Shown here: positions 45,606 to 55,508 of the stretch, one piece after another
Numbering within the stretch: position 1 is the stretch's first letter
Layout: the number at the start of each line of letters is the position of its first letter
NCBI RefSeq assembly: GCF_000238255.3
Contig: NZ_CP011039.1
Location: forward strand, 2,901,001 to 2,965,000
DNA length: 64,000 bases
Direction of reading: 5' to 3'
From: Pseudoalteromonas spongiae UST010723-006
GTDB taxonomy: Bacteria; Pseudomonadota; Gammaproteobacteria; Enterobacterales; Alteromonadaceae
Position numbers and translations under genes: made by a program
The notes under the pieces: generated by a model
Told to the model about the DNA's origin: nothing
Databases searched by the model: none
The model's input: the letters and a program-made list of their open reading frames with translations, nothing else

Positions 45606-45824
45606 ATGTTGATAAAATTAATTATCGTATTCTTATTGTTTTACATCGTTTTTAGTTTGTTTAAAGCACTGTTTTGTATGCTTAAAAGCGACGCTGCTGC
45701 AAACTCTATGTCCCATTATTTAGGGCGCCGAGTGTTATTTTCTGCAATTGTTCTGATGATTATTTTGCTGGCAATGCTGTTTGGCATCATCACACCAAAC
45801 AGCAATCCTTATACTGTTGGTTAG
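45606..45824 (+). CDS. DUF2909 twin-transmembrane protein
   Basis: 72 residues from ATG 45606, with two hydrophobic helices (LIIVFLLFYIVFSLFKALF and VLFSAIVLMIILLAMLF) joined by a short loop with GRR. This matches DUF2909 small membrane proteins, which sit in cytochrome oxidase clusters between coxC and SURF1. It is the only plus-strand gene in the cluster. Function unknown; an accessory role in the oxidase is inferred from position. An upstream in-frame start at 45561 would overlap the SURF1 gene. Confidence 0.75.
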   Translation: MLIKLIIVFLLFYIVFSLFKALFCMLKSDAAANSMSHYLGRRVLFSAIVLMIILLAMLFGIITPNSNPYTVG

Positions 45825-45837
45825 TGGTTATTGACCT

Positions 45838-46716
45838 TTAAAGTACGTAAACAAAGACAAACAAACACAACCATACAACGTCAACAAAATGCCAATACCA
45901 AGCTGCAGCTTGGAAAGCAAAGTGCTTTTCTTCACTAAAGTGCCCTTTTAAAATTCGTATAAATACGACAAGTAAAATGAGCGTGCCTAACGTGACATGC
46001 ATGCCGTGAAAGCCAGTTAGCAAAAAGAACGTATTGCCATATATACCTGAGTCCAGTGTTAAACCTAGATCTTGATATGCATGAACGTACTCCTCACCCT
46101 GTAGCGCTAAAAATATCGCCCCTAAAGCAATAGTAAAACCAAGCATTACCTTTAACTGCGTGCGTTTTCCATGCTCAATTGCGGTGTGTGCAAAATGCAA
46201 AGTCACCGATGAGGTTAAAAGAATAATCGTGTTGATAAGTGGTAAACCTTGCCAACCCATTACTTGCGTTTCTGTACCACCGGGCGTACTGACTAAAGGC
46301 CACACAGCTTCAAATGATGGCCATAGCACTTCGTTTGTCATCGCGTTATTGCTATCACCACCGAGCCACGGTACAGCAAATGTACGGGCATAAAATAGCG
46401 CTCCAAAAAATGCCATAAAAAACATCACTTCAGAGAAAATAAACCACGCCATACCCTGTTTAAACGAGCGGTCCATTTGCGATGAATAAAGTCCACCTTG
46501 AGACTCATCAATCACATTTTTAAACCAACCAAACAGCATATAAAGTAAAACCGCAATGCCTAAGATTAAAATGTGAAAACCAAAACCACCTTGCTGTTTA
46601 GCAGTTTGCATTACCGCTAAGCCAGCTCCAATGGCAATTAAGAACAGAGCAACAGCACCCACAATCGGCCATTGGCTTTGCTCAGGTACATAATATTTTT
46701 CATATTGAGTTTTCAT
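45838..46716 (-). CDS. coxC: Cytochrome c oxidase subunit III
   Basis: 292 residues, seven membrane helices. Family motifs: YEKYYVPEQSQWPIVGA, FIFSEVMFFMAFFGALFYAR and FFLLTGFHGMHVTLGTL, ending WYWHFVDVVWLCLFVFVYVL. Subunit III stabilises the oxidase core and its proton uptake. Overlaps the ctaG end... its start lies 17 bases inside the 3' end of the gene upstream, which suggests translational coupling. Confidence 0.95.
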   Translation of the reverse strand: MKTQYEKYYVPEQSQWPIVGAVALFLIAIGAGLAVMQTAKQQGGFGFHILILGIAVLLYMLFGWFKNVIDESQGGLYSSQMDRSFKQGMAWFIFSEVMFFMAFFGALFYARTFAVPWLGGDSNNAMTNEVLWPSFEAVWPLVSTPGGTETQVMGWQGLPLINTIILLTSSVTLHFAHTAIEHGKRTQLKVMLGFTIALGAIFLALQGEEYVHAYQDLGLTLDSGIYGNTFFLLTGFHGMHVTLGTLILLVVFIRILKGHFSEEKHFAFQAAAWYWHFVDVVWLCLFVFVYVL

Positions 46717-47275
46717 TGACTAACTCTCCATCGCGCTTGCTATTGCTTGCAACTTTACCTTCAACATCTGCTGTAATATCGTAAATGGTGTACGACAAGG
46801 TCACTTCATGAATATCATTTGGCAAGGTTTCGTCGAGGTAAAAGAGCAATGGCAAATCCGCTGAACCTTTGCTTGTCAGCGGCTGTTGATTAAAACAAAA
46901 GCAAGACACTTTATGTAAATATTTAGCCGCCCGACCTGGTGCTACTGACGGTACGGCTTGCATTATCTTGTTGCTACTCGAAAGGTTTTGCGCAATAAAC
47001 TCTATGCGCTCCATTTCACCCGGGCTAACGTCAACACTGTAGCGTTTAGCTTTGACTTTAAACGGTGCGCCAGCTTGCGCGTGTGTGATAAATGTAACGC
47101 GTACACTGCGCGATTCATCACTTTGCGCACTCACTTGGGCCTGCTCCATATTAGGTTTTCCATTCAACCCTGTGATATCACAGAACACGTCATAAAGTGG
47201 CACCAGCGCAAAGGCAAACGCAAACATTAATAAACTGGTTAAGATTAGCTTTTTGAGTAGCTTAACGTTATTCAT
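46700..47275 (-). CDS. ctaG: Cytochrome c oxidase assembly protein CtaG/Cox11
   Basis: 191 residues. One N-terminal helix (LLMFAFAFALVPLYDVFCDITGLNGK) and a periplasmic Ig-like domain with the copper-binding CFCF motif (HKVSCFCFNQQPL). Cox11 delivers copper to the CuB centre of subunit I. It lies between coxA and coxC, as in many proteobacteria; its start overlaps the coxA stop by one base. Confidence 0.95.
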   Translation of the reverse strand: MNNVKLLKKLILTSLLMFAFAFALVPLYDVFCDITGLNGKPNMEQAQVSAQSDESRSVRVTFITHAQAGAPFKVKAKRYSVDVSPGEMERIEFIAQNLSSSNKIMQAVPSVAPGRAAKYLHKVSCFCFNQQPLTSKGSADLPLLFYLDETLPNDIHEVTLSYTIYDITADVEGKVASNSKRDGELVNENSI

Positions 47276-48849
47276 TACTTCACTTCCGGCGGCTCAGAGA
47301 ACGTATGATAAGGTGCAGGCGATGCAACTTCCCACTCCAACCCTTCAGCCCCATCCCACACTTTGGCAGGTACTTTTTCGCCACCCTTTGCACACTTATA
47401 AACAACGGCAACAAAAAGTAATTGAGATAAACCAAAGGCAAAGCCACCAACACTGATCAATGCATTAAAATCAGCAAACTGCAGTGCATAGTCAGGAATA
47501 CGTCTCGGCATACCGGCTAAGCCCACAAAATGCATTGGGAAGAACAGAATGTTTACGCTAATTAGCGATAACCAGAAATGGGTTTTAGCAAGACCAATGT
47601 GATACATGTTGCCTGTCCACTTTGGTAACCAATAATAAGCTCCTGCCATTATCGAGAATACAGCCCCCGTTACTAACACATAGTGGAAGTGAGCAACCAC
47701 AAAGTAAGTATCGTGATACTGAAAATCTACCGGTGTTATTGCTAACATCAATCCAGAGAAACCACCTAAGGTGAATAACACAATAAACGCAATGGAAAAC
47801 AGCATCGGCACTTCAAAGCTAATCGAGCCACGCCACATTGTCGCTACCCAATTAAAAACTTTTACCCCCGTAGGCACAGATATCAGCATGGTGCTATACA
47901 TAAAGAACAACTCCCCCGCCAATGGCATGCCAGTGGTAAACATGTGGTGCGCCCATACAATAAACGACAAAAACGCGATTGATGCTGTGGCATACACCAT
48001 TGAGGCATAGCCAAACAGTTTCTTACGTGAAAACGCTGGAATAATCGTCGAGATAACACCAAACGCCGGTAAAATCATGATGTAAACTTCAGGGTGTCCG
48101 AAGAACCAGAAAATATGCTGGAACATTACAGGGTCGCCGCCGCCTGCCGCGTTAAAGAAATCTGTGCCAAAGTATTTATCAGTTAGCACCATAGTCACCG
48201 CCCCAGCAAGTACCGGCATCACCGCAATTAATAAAAATGCAGTAATTAACCACGTCCATACAAACAGCGGTAATTTCATATACGTCATGCCAGGTGCGCG
48301 CATATTCACTATGGTTACAATTACATTGATTGCCCCCATAATTGAACTAATGCCCATAATATGCACAGCGAAGACGAATAGTGCCGTATTATCATTGCTG
48401 TATGTGGTTGATAGTGGGGCATAGAACGTCCAACCAAAAGCTGGGCCGCCGCCTTCCATAAATAACGACATAAGCAGAATGAAAAACGCAAATGGTAAAA
48501 TCCAAAAACTCCAGTTATTCATGCGCGGTAGTGCCATATCTGGCGCACCAATCATCATAGGGATCATCCAGTTTGCCAAGCCAGTAAACGCAGGCATAAC
48601 TGCACCGAAAACCATGATTAGGCCATGAACTGTAGTCATTTGGTTAAAAAAGTGTGGCTCTACAAATTGTAAGCCTGGTTGAAATAATTCGGCACGAATA
48701 ACCAGTGCCATTGCGCCACCCGTTAAAAACATTAACAGAGCGAATAGCAGATATAGCGTACCGATATCTTTATGGTTAGTCGTAAATAGCCAACGTTTTA
48801 AACCCGTTGGCGCATGATGGTGGTGATGAGATTCAGCTAGTGTTGTCAT
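47275..48849 (-). CDS. coxA: Cytochrome c oxidase subunit I
   Basis: 524 residues, 12 membrane helices. Heme-copper site motifs: WFFGHPEVYIMILPAFG with the His-Tyr crosslink pair, AHHMFTTG for the two CuB His, and VVAHFHYVL for the heme a3 and a ligands. It reduces oxygen to water and pumps protons. The N-terminus has a natural run of five His (ESHHHHHAPTG), which I take as native. Its ATG overlaps the coxB stop (TAATG). Confidence 0.97.
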   Translation of the reverse strand: MTTLAESHHHHHAPTGLKRWLFTTNHKDIGTLYLLFALLMFLTGGAMALVIRAELFQPGLQFVEPHFFNQMTTVHGLIMVFGAVMPAFTGLANWMIPMMIGAPDMALPRMNNWSFWILPFAFFILLMSLFMEGGGPAFGWTFYAPLSTTYSNDNTALFVFAVHIMGISSIMGAINVIVTIVNMRAPGMTYMKLPLFVWTWLITAFLLIAVMPVLAGAVTMVLTDKYFGTDFFNAAGGGDPVMFQHIFWFFGHPEVYIMILPAFGVISTIIPAFSRKKLFGYASMVYATASIAFLSFIVWAHHMFTTGMPLAGELFFMYSTMLISVPTGVKVFNWVATMWRGSISFEVPMLFSIAFIVLFTLGGFSGLMLAITPVDFQYHDTYFVVAHFHYVLVTGAVFSIMAGAYYWLPKWTGNMYHIGLAKTHFWLSLISVNILFFPMHFVGLAGMPRRIPDYALQFADFNALISVGGFAFGLSQLLFVAVVYKCAKGGEKVPAKVWDGAEGLEWEVASPAPYHTFSEPPEVK

Positions 48850-49979
48850 TATTGTGCTTCTCCCACAGATTCTTGAATATCACTTGGTTGCACTGAATCG
48901 CCAGTGTTGTTACCCCAAGCATTTCGCTCATAGGTCACTACTGCCGCTAATTCTTTTAGTGACAACATTTTGCTATAGCCTTGCATTGCTGTTGCTGGCT
49001 TGCCATGAACCACAATATCGATATGTGCTTTAACATCGCCAAGTGCTATTGGGCTATCTTTTAGCGCTGGGAACACACCTGGCAATCCCATCCCAGTAGG
49101 TTGGTGACACGCAGCACAATTAGCCATATACACTTGTTCTCCTAGCGTCATTAGCTCATCTTGAGATAGTGTAAGATCAAGTGACGCTTTTTCTGCAGCC
49201 GCTGCTTGCGCTTTTTCAAGCTGCGCATTTGCCAACCACTGTTCAAATTCAGCAGGCTCTTTAACTTCAACAACCACTGGCATAAAGCCATGGTCTTTTC
49301 CGCATAACTCAGCACACTGACCGCGATAAATACCGGTCTCATTGACCTTAGTCCACGCTTCGTTAATAAAGCCAGGGTTCGCATCTTTTTTAACCGCGAA
49401 CTCAGGTACCCACCAAGAGTGAATTACATCGTCCGAAGTCATTAAAAAGCGTACTTTTTTTCCTTTTGGAATAATAAGGGGTTTATCAACATCTAATAGG
49501 TAGGTTTCTGTTTTTTGATCTTGATTGGTGATTTGTTCACGTGGAGTCGAAAGAACAGAATAGAACGACACATCGTGGTCAAGATATTCATAATGCCACT
49601 TCCATTGTGACCCTGTGACTTTAATCGTTAGGTCAGCTTTAGTGGTGTCTTCCATGGCAATCAAGGTTTTGGTTGCAGGCACTGCCATACCAATCAAAAT
49701 TACAAATGGAATTGCGGTCCACAGTATTTCAATTTTGGTACTTTCATGAAATTGAGCAGGCACTGCTCCTTTTGATTTACGGTGATGAATTATTGCCCAA
49801 AACATAATGGCAAATACTACTAATCCAATAACGCAACAGATATAAAAAATTGTCATATGGAGCTCGTAGACATCACGGCTGATGTCTGTCACCCCAACAG
49901 GTAAGTTATATTGACTCGTCCCAACTGCTAAAAAAGGAAAGCTCAATAGTAACCATAAGGATAGTTTCACTAGCCTCAT
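48849..49979 (-). CDS. coxB: Cytochrome c oxidase subunit II with fused cytochrome c domain (caa3 type)
   Basis: 376 residues. Signal peptide, two membrane helices (about 45-65 and 85-108), cupredoxin domain with the CuA ligands H187, C222, E224, C226, H230 and M233 (QCAELCGKDHGFMP), then an Ala/Glu-rich linker and a cytochrome c domain with C288-A-A-C-H292. The fusion marks a caa3-type oxidase. The axial Met is probably M332 (ATAMQGYSKML). GGAG precedes the ATG. First gene of the oxidase operon. Confidence 0.96.
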   Translation of the reverse strand: MRLVKLSLWLLLSFPFLAVGTSQYNLPVGVTDISRDVYELHMTIFYICCVIGLVVFAIMFWAIIHHRKSKGAVPAQFHESTKIEILWTAIPFVILIGMAVPATKTLIAMEDTTKADLTIKVTGSQWKWHYEYLDHDVSFYSVLSTPREQITNQDQKTETYLLDVDKPLIIPKGKKVRFLMTSDDVIHSWWVPEFAVKKDANPGFINEAWTKVNETGIYRGQCAELCGKDHGFMPVVVEVKEPAEFEQWLANAQLEKAQAAAAEKASLDLTLSQDELMTLGEQVYMANCAACHQPTGMGLPGVFPALKDSPIALGDVKAHIDIVVHGKPATAMQGYSKMLSLKELAAVVTYERNAWGNNTGDSVQPSDIQESVGEAQ

Positions 49980-50317
49980 GCTCGCTCCTTAGCTAATTAT
50001 TATTATGTTGTTAGGAAATGGTCAGTGAAAGTTTTAGCGATTAAATCGCACGACGCACTACAGCATCACTCCATTTTCTTTATTATACTTGTTTTCTAAA
50101 AGCCGCACTTTGCTTAAAAAGAAAACAAGGTTACTACTAAGGTCTAGTAAACGATTAAATTTTACGCAAGTCAAATTTAAGATAAATTTTTTATAAATCT
50201 ATAAGTTAGCGATTTTTGAAGATGTAAAAATAGAAGGGGTTATAGTAAGAAATAGGGTGTTTTAAAGCAGGGTGAGGCTAGCAAAATTACTCACTAGCCA
50301 AGGTCAACAAAAGTGTA
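49980..50317. promoter_or_regulatory. Intergenic region carrying the cox operon promoter
   Basis: 338 bases without a gene. On the minus strand TATAAT (50082-50087) about 100 bases before coxB could be a -10, but no good -35 stands behind it. A GGCTAG/CTAGCC hairpin (50276-50299) lies just after lexA without a T run. Confidence 0.4.
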
Positions 50318-50935
50318 TTACATCCAGTCAGCATTTCTAATAACGCCAACCGCAAGGCCTTCGATATTAAAATGATCATGCTCTAAATCGACTTTAATTG
50401 TGTCAAAATCGTCATTTTCTGCATGTAATAGTACTTGTTTGCCTGCTTTTTCAAAACGCTTTACCGTTACATCTTCATCAACACGGGCTACAACCACTTG
50501 ACCATTATTCGCCACTGGCGTGCGATGAACAGCAAGTAAGTCACCATCCATAATGCCGATATCCTTCATACTCTCACCACGTACACGCAGTAGGAAATCT
50601 GCACATGGGTTAAATAGGTTTGGATCCACTTGATAATGGCTTTCAATGTGCTCATTAGCCAAAATAGGTGAACCTGCGGCAACTTGACCAATTAATGGTA
50701 AACCAAGTTGCTCGGGTTCATCTTCTTCCACTAAACGAATACCACGGCTAGCGCCTGGCACCATTTCAATTACGCCTTTCTTGGCTAATGCTTTTAAATG
50801 CTCTTCTGCAGCGTTTGCACTTTTAAAACCGAGTGTCGATGCGATTTCTGCGCGCGTTGGCGGCATGCCAGTATCTTTAATAAATACTTTAACAAGTTCT
50901 AAGATTTGTGCCTGACGTTTTGTTAATGGTCTCAT
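50318..50935 (-). CDS. lexA: LexA, SOS-response repressor/autoprotease
   Basis: 205 residues. Winged-helix DNA-binding domain ([24 protein letters not shown]), self-cleavage site A87-G88 (VAAGSPIL), catalytic S122 ([10 protein letters not shown]) and K159 (DVTVKRF). On DNA damage, RecA filaments trigger its cleavage and free SOS genes. It should repress itself through the two boxes before its start, and uvrA in this window. It is divergent from plsB; the dgkA gene found between them in E. coli is absent. Confidence 0.97.
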   Translation of the reverse strand: MRPLTKRQAQILELVKVFIKDTGMPPTRAEIASTLGFKSANAAEEHLKALAKKGVIEMVPGASRGIRLVEEDEPEQLGLPLIGQVAAGSPILANEHIESHYQVDPNLFNPCADFLLRVRGESMKDIGIMDGDLLAVHRTPVANNGQVVVARVDEDVTVKRFEKAGKQVLLHAENDDFDTIKVDLEHDHFNIEGLAVGVIRNADWM

Positions 50936-50938
50936 TCA

Positions 50939-50954
50939 CTGGTTTTCCATACAG
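50939..50954 (-). promoter_or_regulatory. lexA SOS box 2
   Basis: Read on the minus strand, CTGTATGGAAAACCAG has the CTGT-N8-nCAG form, weaker at one half (CCAG). E. coli lexA also has a second, CCAG-ending box. It lies next to the start codon. Confidence 0.7.
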
Positions 50955-50963
50955 TACAGATAA

Positions 50964-50979
50964 CTGTGAGTATATACAG
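50964..50979 (-). promoter_or_regulatory. lexA SOS box 1
   Basis: On the minus strand this is CTGTATATACTCACAG, a full CTGT-N8-ACAG palindrome that, as I recall it, is identical to box 1 of E. coli lexA. A TATACT -10 element lies inside it with TTGCGA 16 bases upstream. Confidence 0.9.
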
Positions 50980-51163
50980 TTATTCTTATTTCGCAACTTT
51001 TAATTATTTGATAATTAGCACTATGCTTAGTTACAGACGATAATTGCTGCAAATCAAAAATCATCGCAGTAAATTGCTTTATTTTTCCTCTGGCACGACC
51101 AGTTATTTAATCTTTTAGAGTTAACTGGTATGCTAGCGCCCCTTTTGTTTTTAGGTTGGTGTT

Positions 51164-53575
51164 ATGAAGTTGGTTGGCTCTATGATTCAGTGGTTTGCAA
51201 ACGGTATGAACAAGCTTTTAGTACGTTCGAAAATAGTGCCTGAACACCCTTTAGACAACCTCGCAATAGATAAGAACAAGCCGACCGTTTACATCACATT
51301 GTTAAATTCTTTTTCTGATTCAGCCGCGTTGCGCAGCACCTGTAAAAAACTCGGCTTACCAGACCCTCAGGTCACTCAGCAAATTGGTGATAAACAAGTT
51401 CCAAGGTACATTCCAATTCATCATCGCTCGCCACTGTTTGGTAAAGCCAAAAAAGACAGCCCAGCGCTCGAAATTAGCGAAGAAATATTTGCAGCATTAA
51501 AACAATCTGACGTTACCGATTTACAAGTTATTCCGGTCACCATTTTATGGGGACGCAATCCAGGTAAAGAAAAGCCAGGCCTTGGCACTATTTTATCCAG
51601 TTCTCTTACACCAAGTTGGTTACGTAAAGTATTTGTCGTGTTACTATCTGGCCGCGACAACTTAATTCGTTTTAGTCGTCCATTAGAACTATCGCAGCTT
51701 ACCAGTAAGCAACAAAGTGATGATTTACCGCATAAACTCATTCGTGTTGCCCGCGTCCACTTTAAACGTCAGAAGCTCGCTGCGCTTGGCCCTAAACTGC
51801 CATCTCGCGATCAGCTGTATCAAGGTCTTTTAGCATCAAGCACTGTCAAAGCCGCAATTGAAGATGAAGCAAAAAGTAAAAACATCTCAATTGTAGAAGC
51901 ACGACAAAATGCCATAAAACTCGTTGATGAAATTGCTGCCAACTATAACGAATCAATGATCGGTGTTTCTGAGCGCATTCTTACTTGGCTGTGGACCAAG
52001 CTATACAACGGTATTGAAGTAAATAACCCGGAACGGATTCAAGAGCTGACCGACAAAGGCCACGAAATCATCTATATGCCGTGCCATCGTAGCCATATGG
52101 ATTACTTATTACTTACTTACGTTATTTACCATCAAGGTTTTGTACCACCGCATATTGCAGCAGGTATAAATTTAAGTTTTTGGCCTGCAGGCCCAATATT
52201 TAGACGCTGTGGCGCCTTTTTCTTACGCCGCTCGTTCAAAGGCAACAAGCTTTATTCCGCAGTGTTCCGTGAATACTTAAGCCAGTTATTTATAAAAGGC
52301 TACGCTGTTAAGTTTTATACCGAAGGCGGCCGCAGCCGAACTGGCCGTTTGCTTCCACCTAAAACCGGTATGTTAGCGATGACATTACAATCAATTTTGC
52401 GCGGTATCGATCGTCCAATTTCAATCGTGCCTGTATATATTGGTTACGAACATGTAATGGAAGTAAACACTTACCTTGGTGAACTTGCTGGACAAAAAAA
52501 GAAAAATGAGTCAGTACTGGGCGTATTCAAAACTCTACGTAAGCTCAAGAATTACGGCAAAGGTAATGTAAACTTTGGCGAACCAATCAACATTAATCAA
52601 TACCTTACCCAGCACCAGTCAGATTGGCGCGACAGCATTGCTGCAAATGAAAAGCCTAATTGGCTAACGCCAATGGTTGGCAAACTTGCTGATTCAGTTA
52701 TGGTCAACATCAACAATGCGGCTGCGATCAATGCCGTTACTTTAATGTCATCTATTTTGTTAAACACCGAAAAACAGGCGATGACGCGTAACGAGCTCAT
52801 TGCTTGTATGACAAACTACCTGAGATTGCTTGAATTAGCGCCGTACAGCAAAGATGTCAGTGTGCCAAACAAAAGCGCAGAAGAGCTGCTTGAACACGCA
52901 CTCACGTTAGATAAATTTGAAGTGATTACGCAAGGGCGAGTTGAAGTAATCCGTATTCAAGACACGCAAAAAGTATTACTGAACTATTACCGCAATAACG
53001 TACTGCATTTATTCGCAGTACCAAGTCTAATTAGCTCAATCTTAATTAGCCAAAAACACATTTCTCGCGACCAGCTAATCAAGCAAGTTAACGCGTTATA
53101 TCCGCTCTTTAAACAGGAGTGGTTTATGCAACCGTATTGCGAAACGTATCTAAATGACTCACTTGAAGCCTTGAGCGGTATTGGGTTATTAACCGTTGAA
53201 AACGATGCGATTTCAGTTAATCCTAGCAGCAAATCTCTAGCTCAGCTTAACTTGTTAGCACGCTTTATCCAGTGCACATTAATTCGCTATGCCAGCGTAC
53301 TTAAATTAATTCTGGCAAGTGACAGCATTTCGCGCGACCAGCTTGAAACGCAAAGCCAAGATTTTGCACAACAGCTTGCACAACTATTTGGTATCGATAC
53401 ACCAGAATTCTTCGATAAAAAAGTGTTGTCTGGTTTTATTAGCACGCTTAAGCATAACCACATGATTGATGATTGCGAACAAGGCCGCATCACAGGCAAC
53501 GAGACAACAAAGCAGTTGAGTCAAATTATTCTAAAACAACTTAACCCAAGTATTGCCAGTGCACTTGAAAACTAG
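51164..53575 (+). CDS. plsB: PlsB, glycerol-3-phosphate 1-O-acyltransferase
   Basis: 803 residues, full length. First committed step of phospholipid synthesis: acylates sn-glycerol-3-phosphate at position 1 with acyl-ACP or acyl-CoA at the inner membrane. Acyltransferase motif I is HRSHMD (about 308-313), with the substrate-binding motif EGGRSRTGRLLPPKTG and a later P-loop motif ISIVPVYIGYE. Divergent from lexA as in E. coli. Ends with an intrinsic terminator. Confidence 0.96.
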   Translation: MKLVGSMIQWFANGMNKLLVRSKIVPEHPLDNLAIDKNKPTVYITLLNSFSDSAALRSTCKKLGLPDPQVTQQIGDKQVPRYIPIHHRSPLFGKAKKDSPALEISEEIFAALKQSDVTDLQVIPVTILWGRNPGKEKPGLGTILSSSLTPSWLRKVFVVLLSGRDNLIRFSRPLELSQLTSKQQSDDLPHKLIRVARVHFKRQKLAALGPKLPSRDQLYQGLLASSTVKAAIEDEAKSKNISIVEARQNAIKLVDEIAANYNESMIGVSERILTWLWTKLYNGIEVNNPERIQELTDKGHEIIYMPCHRSHMDYLLLTYVIYHQGFVPPHIAAGINLSFWPAGPIFRRCGAFFLRRSFKGNKLYSAVFREYLSQLFIKGYAVKFYTEGGRSRTGRLLPPKTGMLAMTLQSILRGIDRPISIVPVYIGYEHVMEVNTYLGELAGQKKKNESVLGVFKTLRKLKNYGKGNVNFGEPININQYLTQHQSDWRDSIAANEKPNWLTPMVGKLADSVMVNINNAAAINAVTLMSSILLNTEKQAMTRNELIACMTNYLRLLELAPYSKDVSVPNKSAEELLEHALTLDKFEVITQGRVEVIRIQDTQKVLLNYYRNNVLHLFAVPSLISSILISQKHISRDQLIKQVNALYPLFKQEWFMQPYCETYLNDSLEALSGIGLLTVENDAISVNPSSKSLAQLNLLARFIQCTLIRYASVLKLILASDSISRDQLETQSQDFAQQLAQLFGIDTPEFFDKKVLSGFISTLKHNHMIDDCEQGRITGNETTKQLSQIILKQLNPSIASALEN

Positions 53576-53595
53576 CTTTTATCGACAACAAAAAT

Positions 53596-53620
53596 AAAGG
53601 CGGTATACACCGCCTTTTTT
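53596..53620. terminator. Bidirectional terminator between plsB and tesB
   Basis: AAAGGCGGT/ACCGCCTTT stem of 9 bp with loop ATAC and a T run, between convergent genes. Confidence 0.88.
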
Positions 53621-54479
53621 ATCCATATTTTCTAATCACACCTTCTTGAATCGTCGAGGCAATTAACTCACCTTTCTGATTAAAGAACTGCCCTCGAACT
53701 AACCCTCGGCCTCCACTGGCTGAAGGGCTATCTACAGCATATAAAATCCATTCATCTAAACGGAATGGACGATGAAAGTACATCGCATGGTCAATGGTGG
53801 CAACTTGCATATCCGGTTGTAAAAATGACAAACCGTGCGGTTGTAACGCTGTAGGTAAAAATTCAAAATCAGAAGCATATGCAAGCAAATATTTATGCAC
53901 TCGCGGGTCATTTGGCATATCGCCATTAGCTTTAAACCATACATAGCGCTCAGCAAGAGTTACTTCAGGCTTAAACGGGTTTTGAAAATTAACCGGTCGC
54001 ATTTCAATTGGCTTGTCACAAATAATTTTATTGCGAATTTTTTCCGGGATCAGTTCTTTGTGTTCGCGATAAACATCCAGTGACGATGGCAGTTTTTCAG
54101 GGCCTGGTACATTAGGCATCGCCGCTTGGTGAGTCACCCCCTCTTCATCCACTTGAAAAGAAGCAGTCATATAAAATATCGGCTTACCAAATTGAATCGC
54201 TTTAACTCTGCGCGTGCTAAAACTGCGGCCATCGCGAATGTTCTCTACATCATAAACAATCGGGTGATCAACATCGCCAGGTCTTAAAAAGTATGAGTGC
54301 AGCGAGTGCACTTGCCTATCTTCTGCAACGGTTTCTTTTGCAGCAGATAGCGCTTGCCCCATAACTTGACCGCCAAAAACAGCTTTAAAACCAAGATCTT
54401 GGCTAGGGCCACGATACAGCCCCTGTTCTATTTTTTCTAACTTCAGCAATGCTAAAAGATCGTTTAGTACCTGACTCAT
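53619..54479 (-). CDS. tesB: TesB-type acyl-CoA thioesterase II
   Basis: 286 residues from ATG 54479, matching TesB length; an upstream in-frame start adds 17 unlikely residues. Double-hotdog thioesterase. N-terminal hotdog has [17 protein letters not shown] and [13 protein letters not shown]-terminal hotdog has [19 protein letters not shown] and STIQEG, the region that holds the Asp, Ser/Thr and Gln of the active site. It hydrolyses medium- and long-chain acyl-CoA. Divergent from the EVE gene. Confidence 0.93.
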   Translation of the reverse strand: MSQVLNDLLALLKLEKIEQGLYRGPSQDLGFKAVFGGQVMGQALSAAKETVAEDRQVHSLHSYFLRPGDVDHPIVYDVENIRDGRSFSTRRVKAIQFGKPIFYMTASFQVDEEGVTHQAAMPNVPGPEKLPSSLDVYREHKELIPEKIRNKIICDKPIEMRPVNFQNPFKPEVTLAERYVWFKANGDMPNDPRVHKYLLAYASDFEFLPTALQPHGLSFLQPDMQVATIDHAMYFHRPFRLDEWILYAVDSPSASGGRGLVRGQFFNQKGELIASTIQEGVIRKYG

Positions 54480-54553
54480 AACACTATTTCGTAATTTCCT
54501 AGTATCGCTATAATAGCAAACACCTGCCACTTTAACATTAGCGAGAATAGGTA

Positions 54554-55021
54554 ATGCATTATTGGTTATTTAAAACAGAGCCTGACGAATTTTCTATCGA
54601 CGATTTAAAAGCAAAAAATGATGAAATTTGGGATGGTATTCGCAACTATCAAGCACGTAACTTTCTACGCGACCAAGTGGCGTTAGGCGATCTCGTATTT
54701 ATCTATCACTCTAGCTGTAAACAACCCGGCATTGTTGGCATTGCTAAGGTAATTAAAACAGCCTTTGCCGATCCATCTCAATTCGATGCGCAATCAAAAT
54801 ACTTTGATGCTAAAGCAACTCCCGATAACCCAAGATGGATAAGTGTTACATTAGAATTCGTTGAAAAGTTACGTATTATTCCACTCACCAAGCTTAAAGC
54901 CGATCAGCAATTGGCAGATATGCATTTAGTGCAAAAAGGTAGCCGACTATCAATTCAACCGGTGAGAGAATCTGAGTGGCAATATATACTCGATAAATAC
55001 ACTAGCAATTCACTTAAATAG
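54554..55021 (+). CDS. EVE-domain protein
   Basis: 155 residues, one EVE domain from end to end ([59 protein letters not shown]). EVE folds resemble PUA and YTH domains and are thought to bind modified bases in DNA or RNA. The target is unknown. It is a housekeeping-type single gene in many gammaproteobacteria, close to ygfA/zapA in E. coli relatives; here it is next to tesB. Confidence 0.88.
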   Translation: MHYWLFKTEPDEFSIDDLKAKNDEIWDGIRNYQARNFLRDQVALGDLVFIYHSSCKQPGIVGIAKVIKTAFADPSQFDAQSKYFDAKATPDNPRWISVTLEFVEKLRIIPLTKLKADQQLADMHLVQKGSRLSIQPVRESEWQYILDKYTSNSLK

Positions 55022-55215
55022 CCACGTAAAAGAGTAGCCAAAGAGTTTATTTAAAGAGTGAATTGATTACCAGAGTGACGTTCGGCATGTTTCTCGCTGT
55101 TGCAATCATCAAATTGCACCACGATTTACAAGTATACTAAGTAAGCAGATCGGACTAGACAGTATTCTTTTTAATGGTTTAGTATAAGTTGTCTAATTTT
55201 TAATTGCGAAAGATT

Positions 55216-55464
55216 ATGTCTGCTTTAACAAATAAGCCTACAGCGGAGAGAAGGCAAGGAGAAGGTGATTTAAATGCCTTTTGGAGCAACTTAAGTTTTG
55301 CCCAAAAAGTCGAATTAAATAAATTAAATCGCTATGGTTATCAACTTGCTTTTGCGCGAAAACTAGAAGAAAACTACCTAGCATTCGCAAGATGTGATAC
55401 TAGCTATGCAACGATCGACTATCTTGGTGAAGTCGATATGGAGCCACATTTTCGCATTCGCTAA
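55216..55464 (+). CDS. Small conserved hypothetical protein
   Basis: 82 residues from the ATG at 55216. No named family recognised. FWSNLSFAQKVELNKLNRYGYQL is followed by LAFARCDTSYATIDYLGEVDM and FRIR, which looks like a small mixed helix/strand protein. Similar short proteins occur, as I recall, in Vibrio and Shewanella. No membrane segment or signal. It has its own terminator shared with the convergent channel gene, which supports a real gene. Confidence 0.7.
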   Translation: MSALTNKPTAERRQGEGDLNAFWSNLSFAQKVELNKLNRYGYQLAFARKLEENYLAFARCDTSYATIDYLGEVDMEPHFRIR

Positions 55465-55488
55465 AAAGGCAACCTAGGTTGCCTTTTT
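55463..55488. terminator. Bidirectional intrinsic terminator
   Basis: AAAAAGGCAAC/GTTGCCTTTTT stem of 11 bp with loop CTAG and a T run. Confidence 0.88.
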
Positions 55489-55508
55489 ATTAATTGCTTA
55501 ATGCACTA

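Noticed and set aside
48800..48850. Run of five His codons at the coxA N-terminus, like a purification tag
   Set aside because: Native His-rich N-termini are common in bacterial subunit I proteins, and the surrounding operon is intact with no vector sequence.
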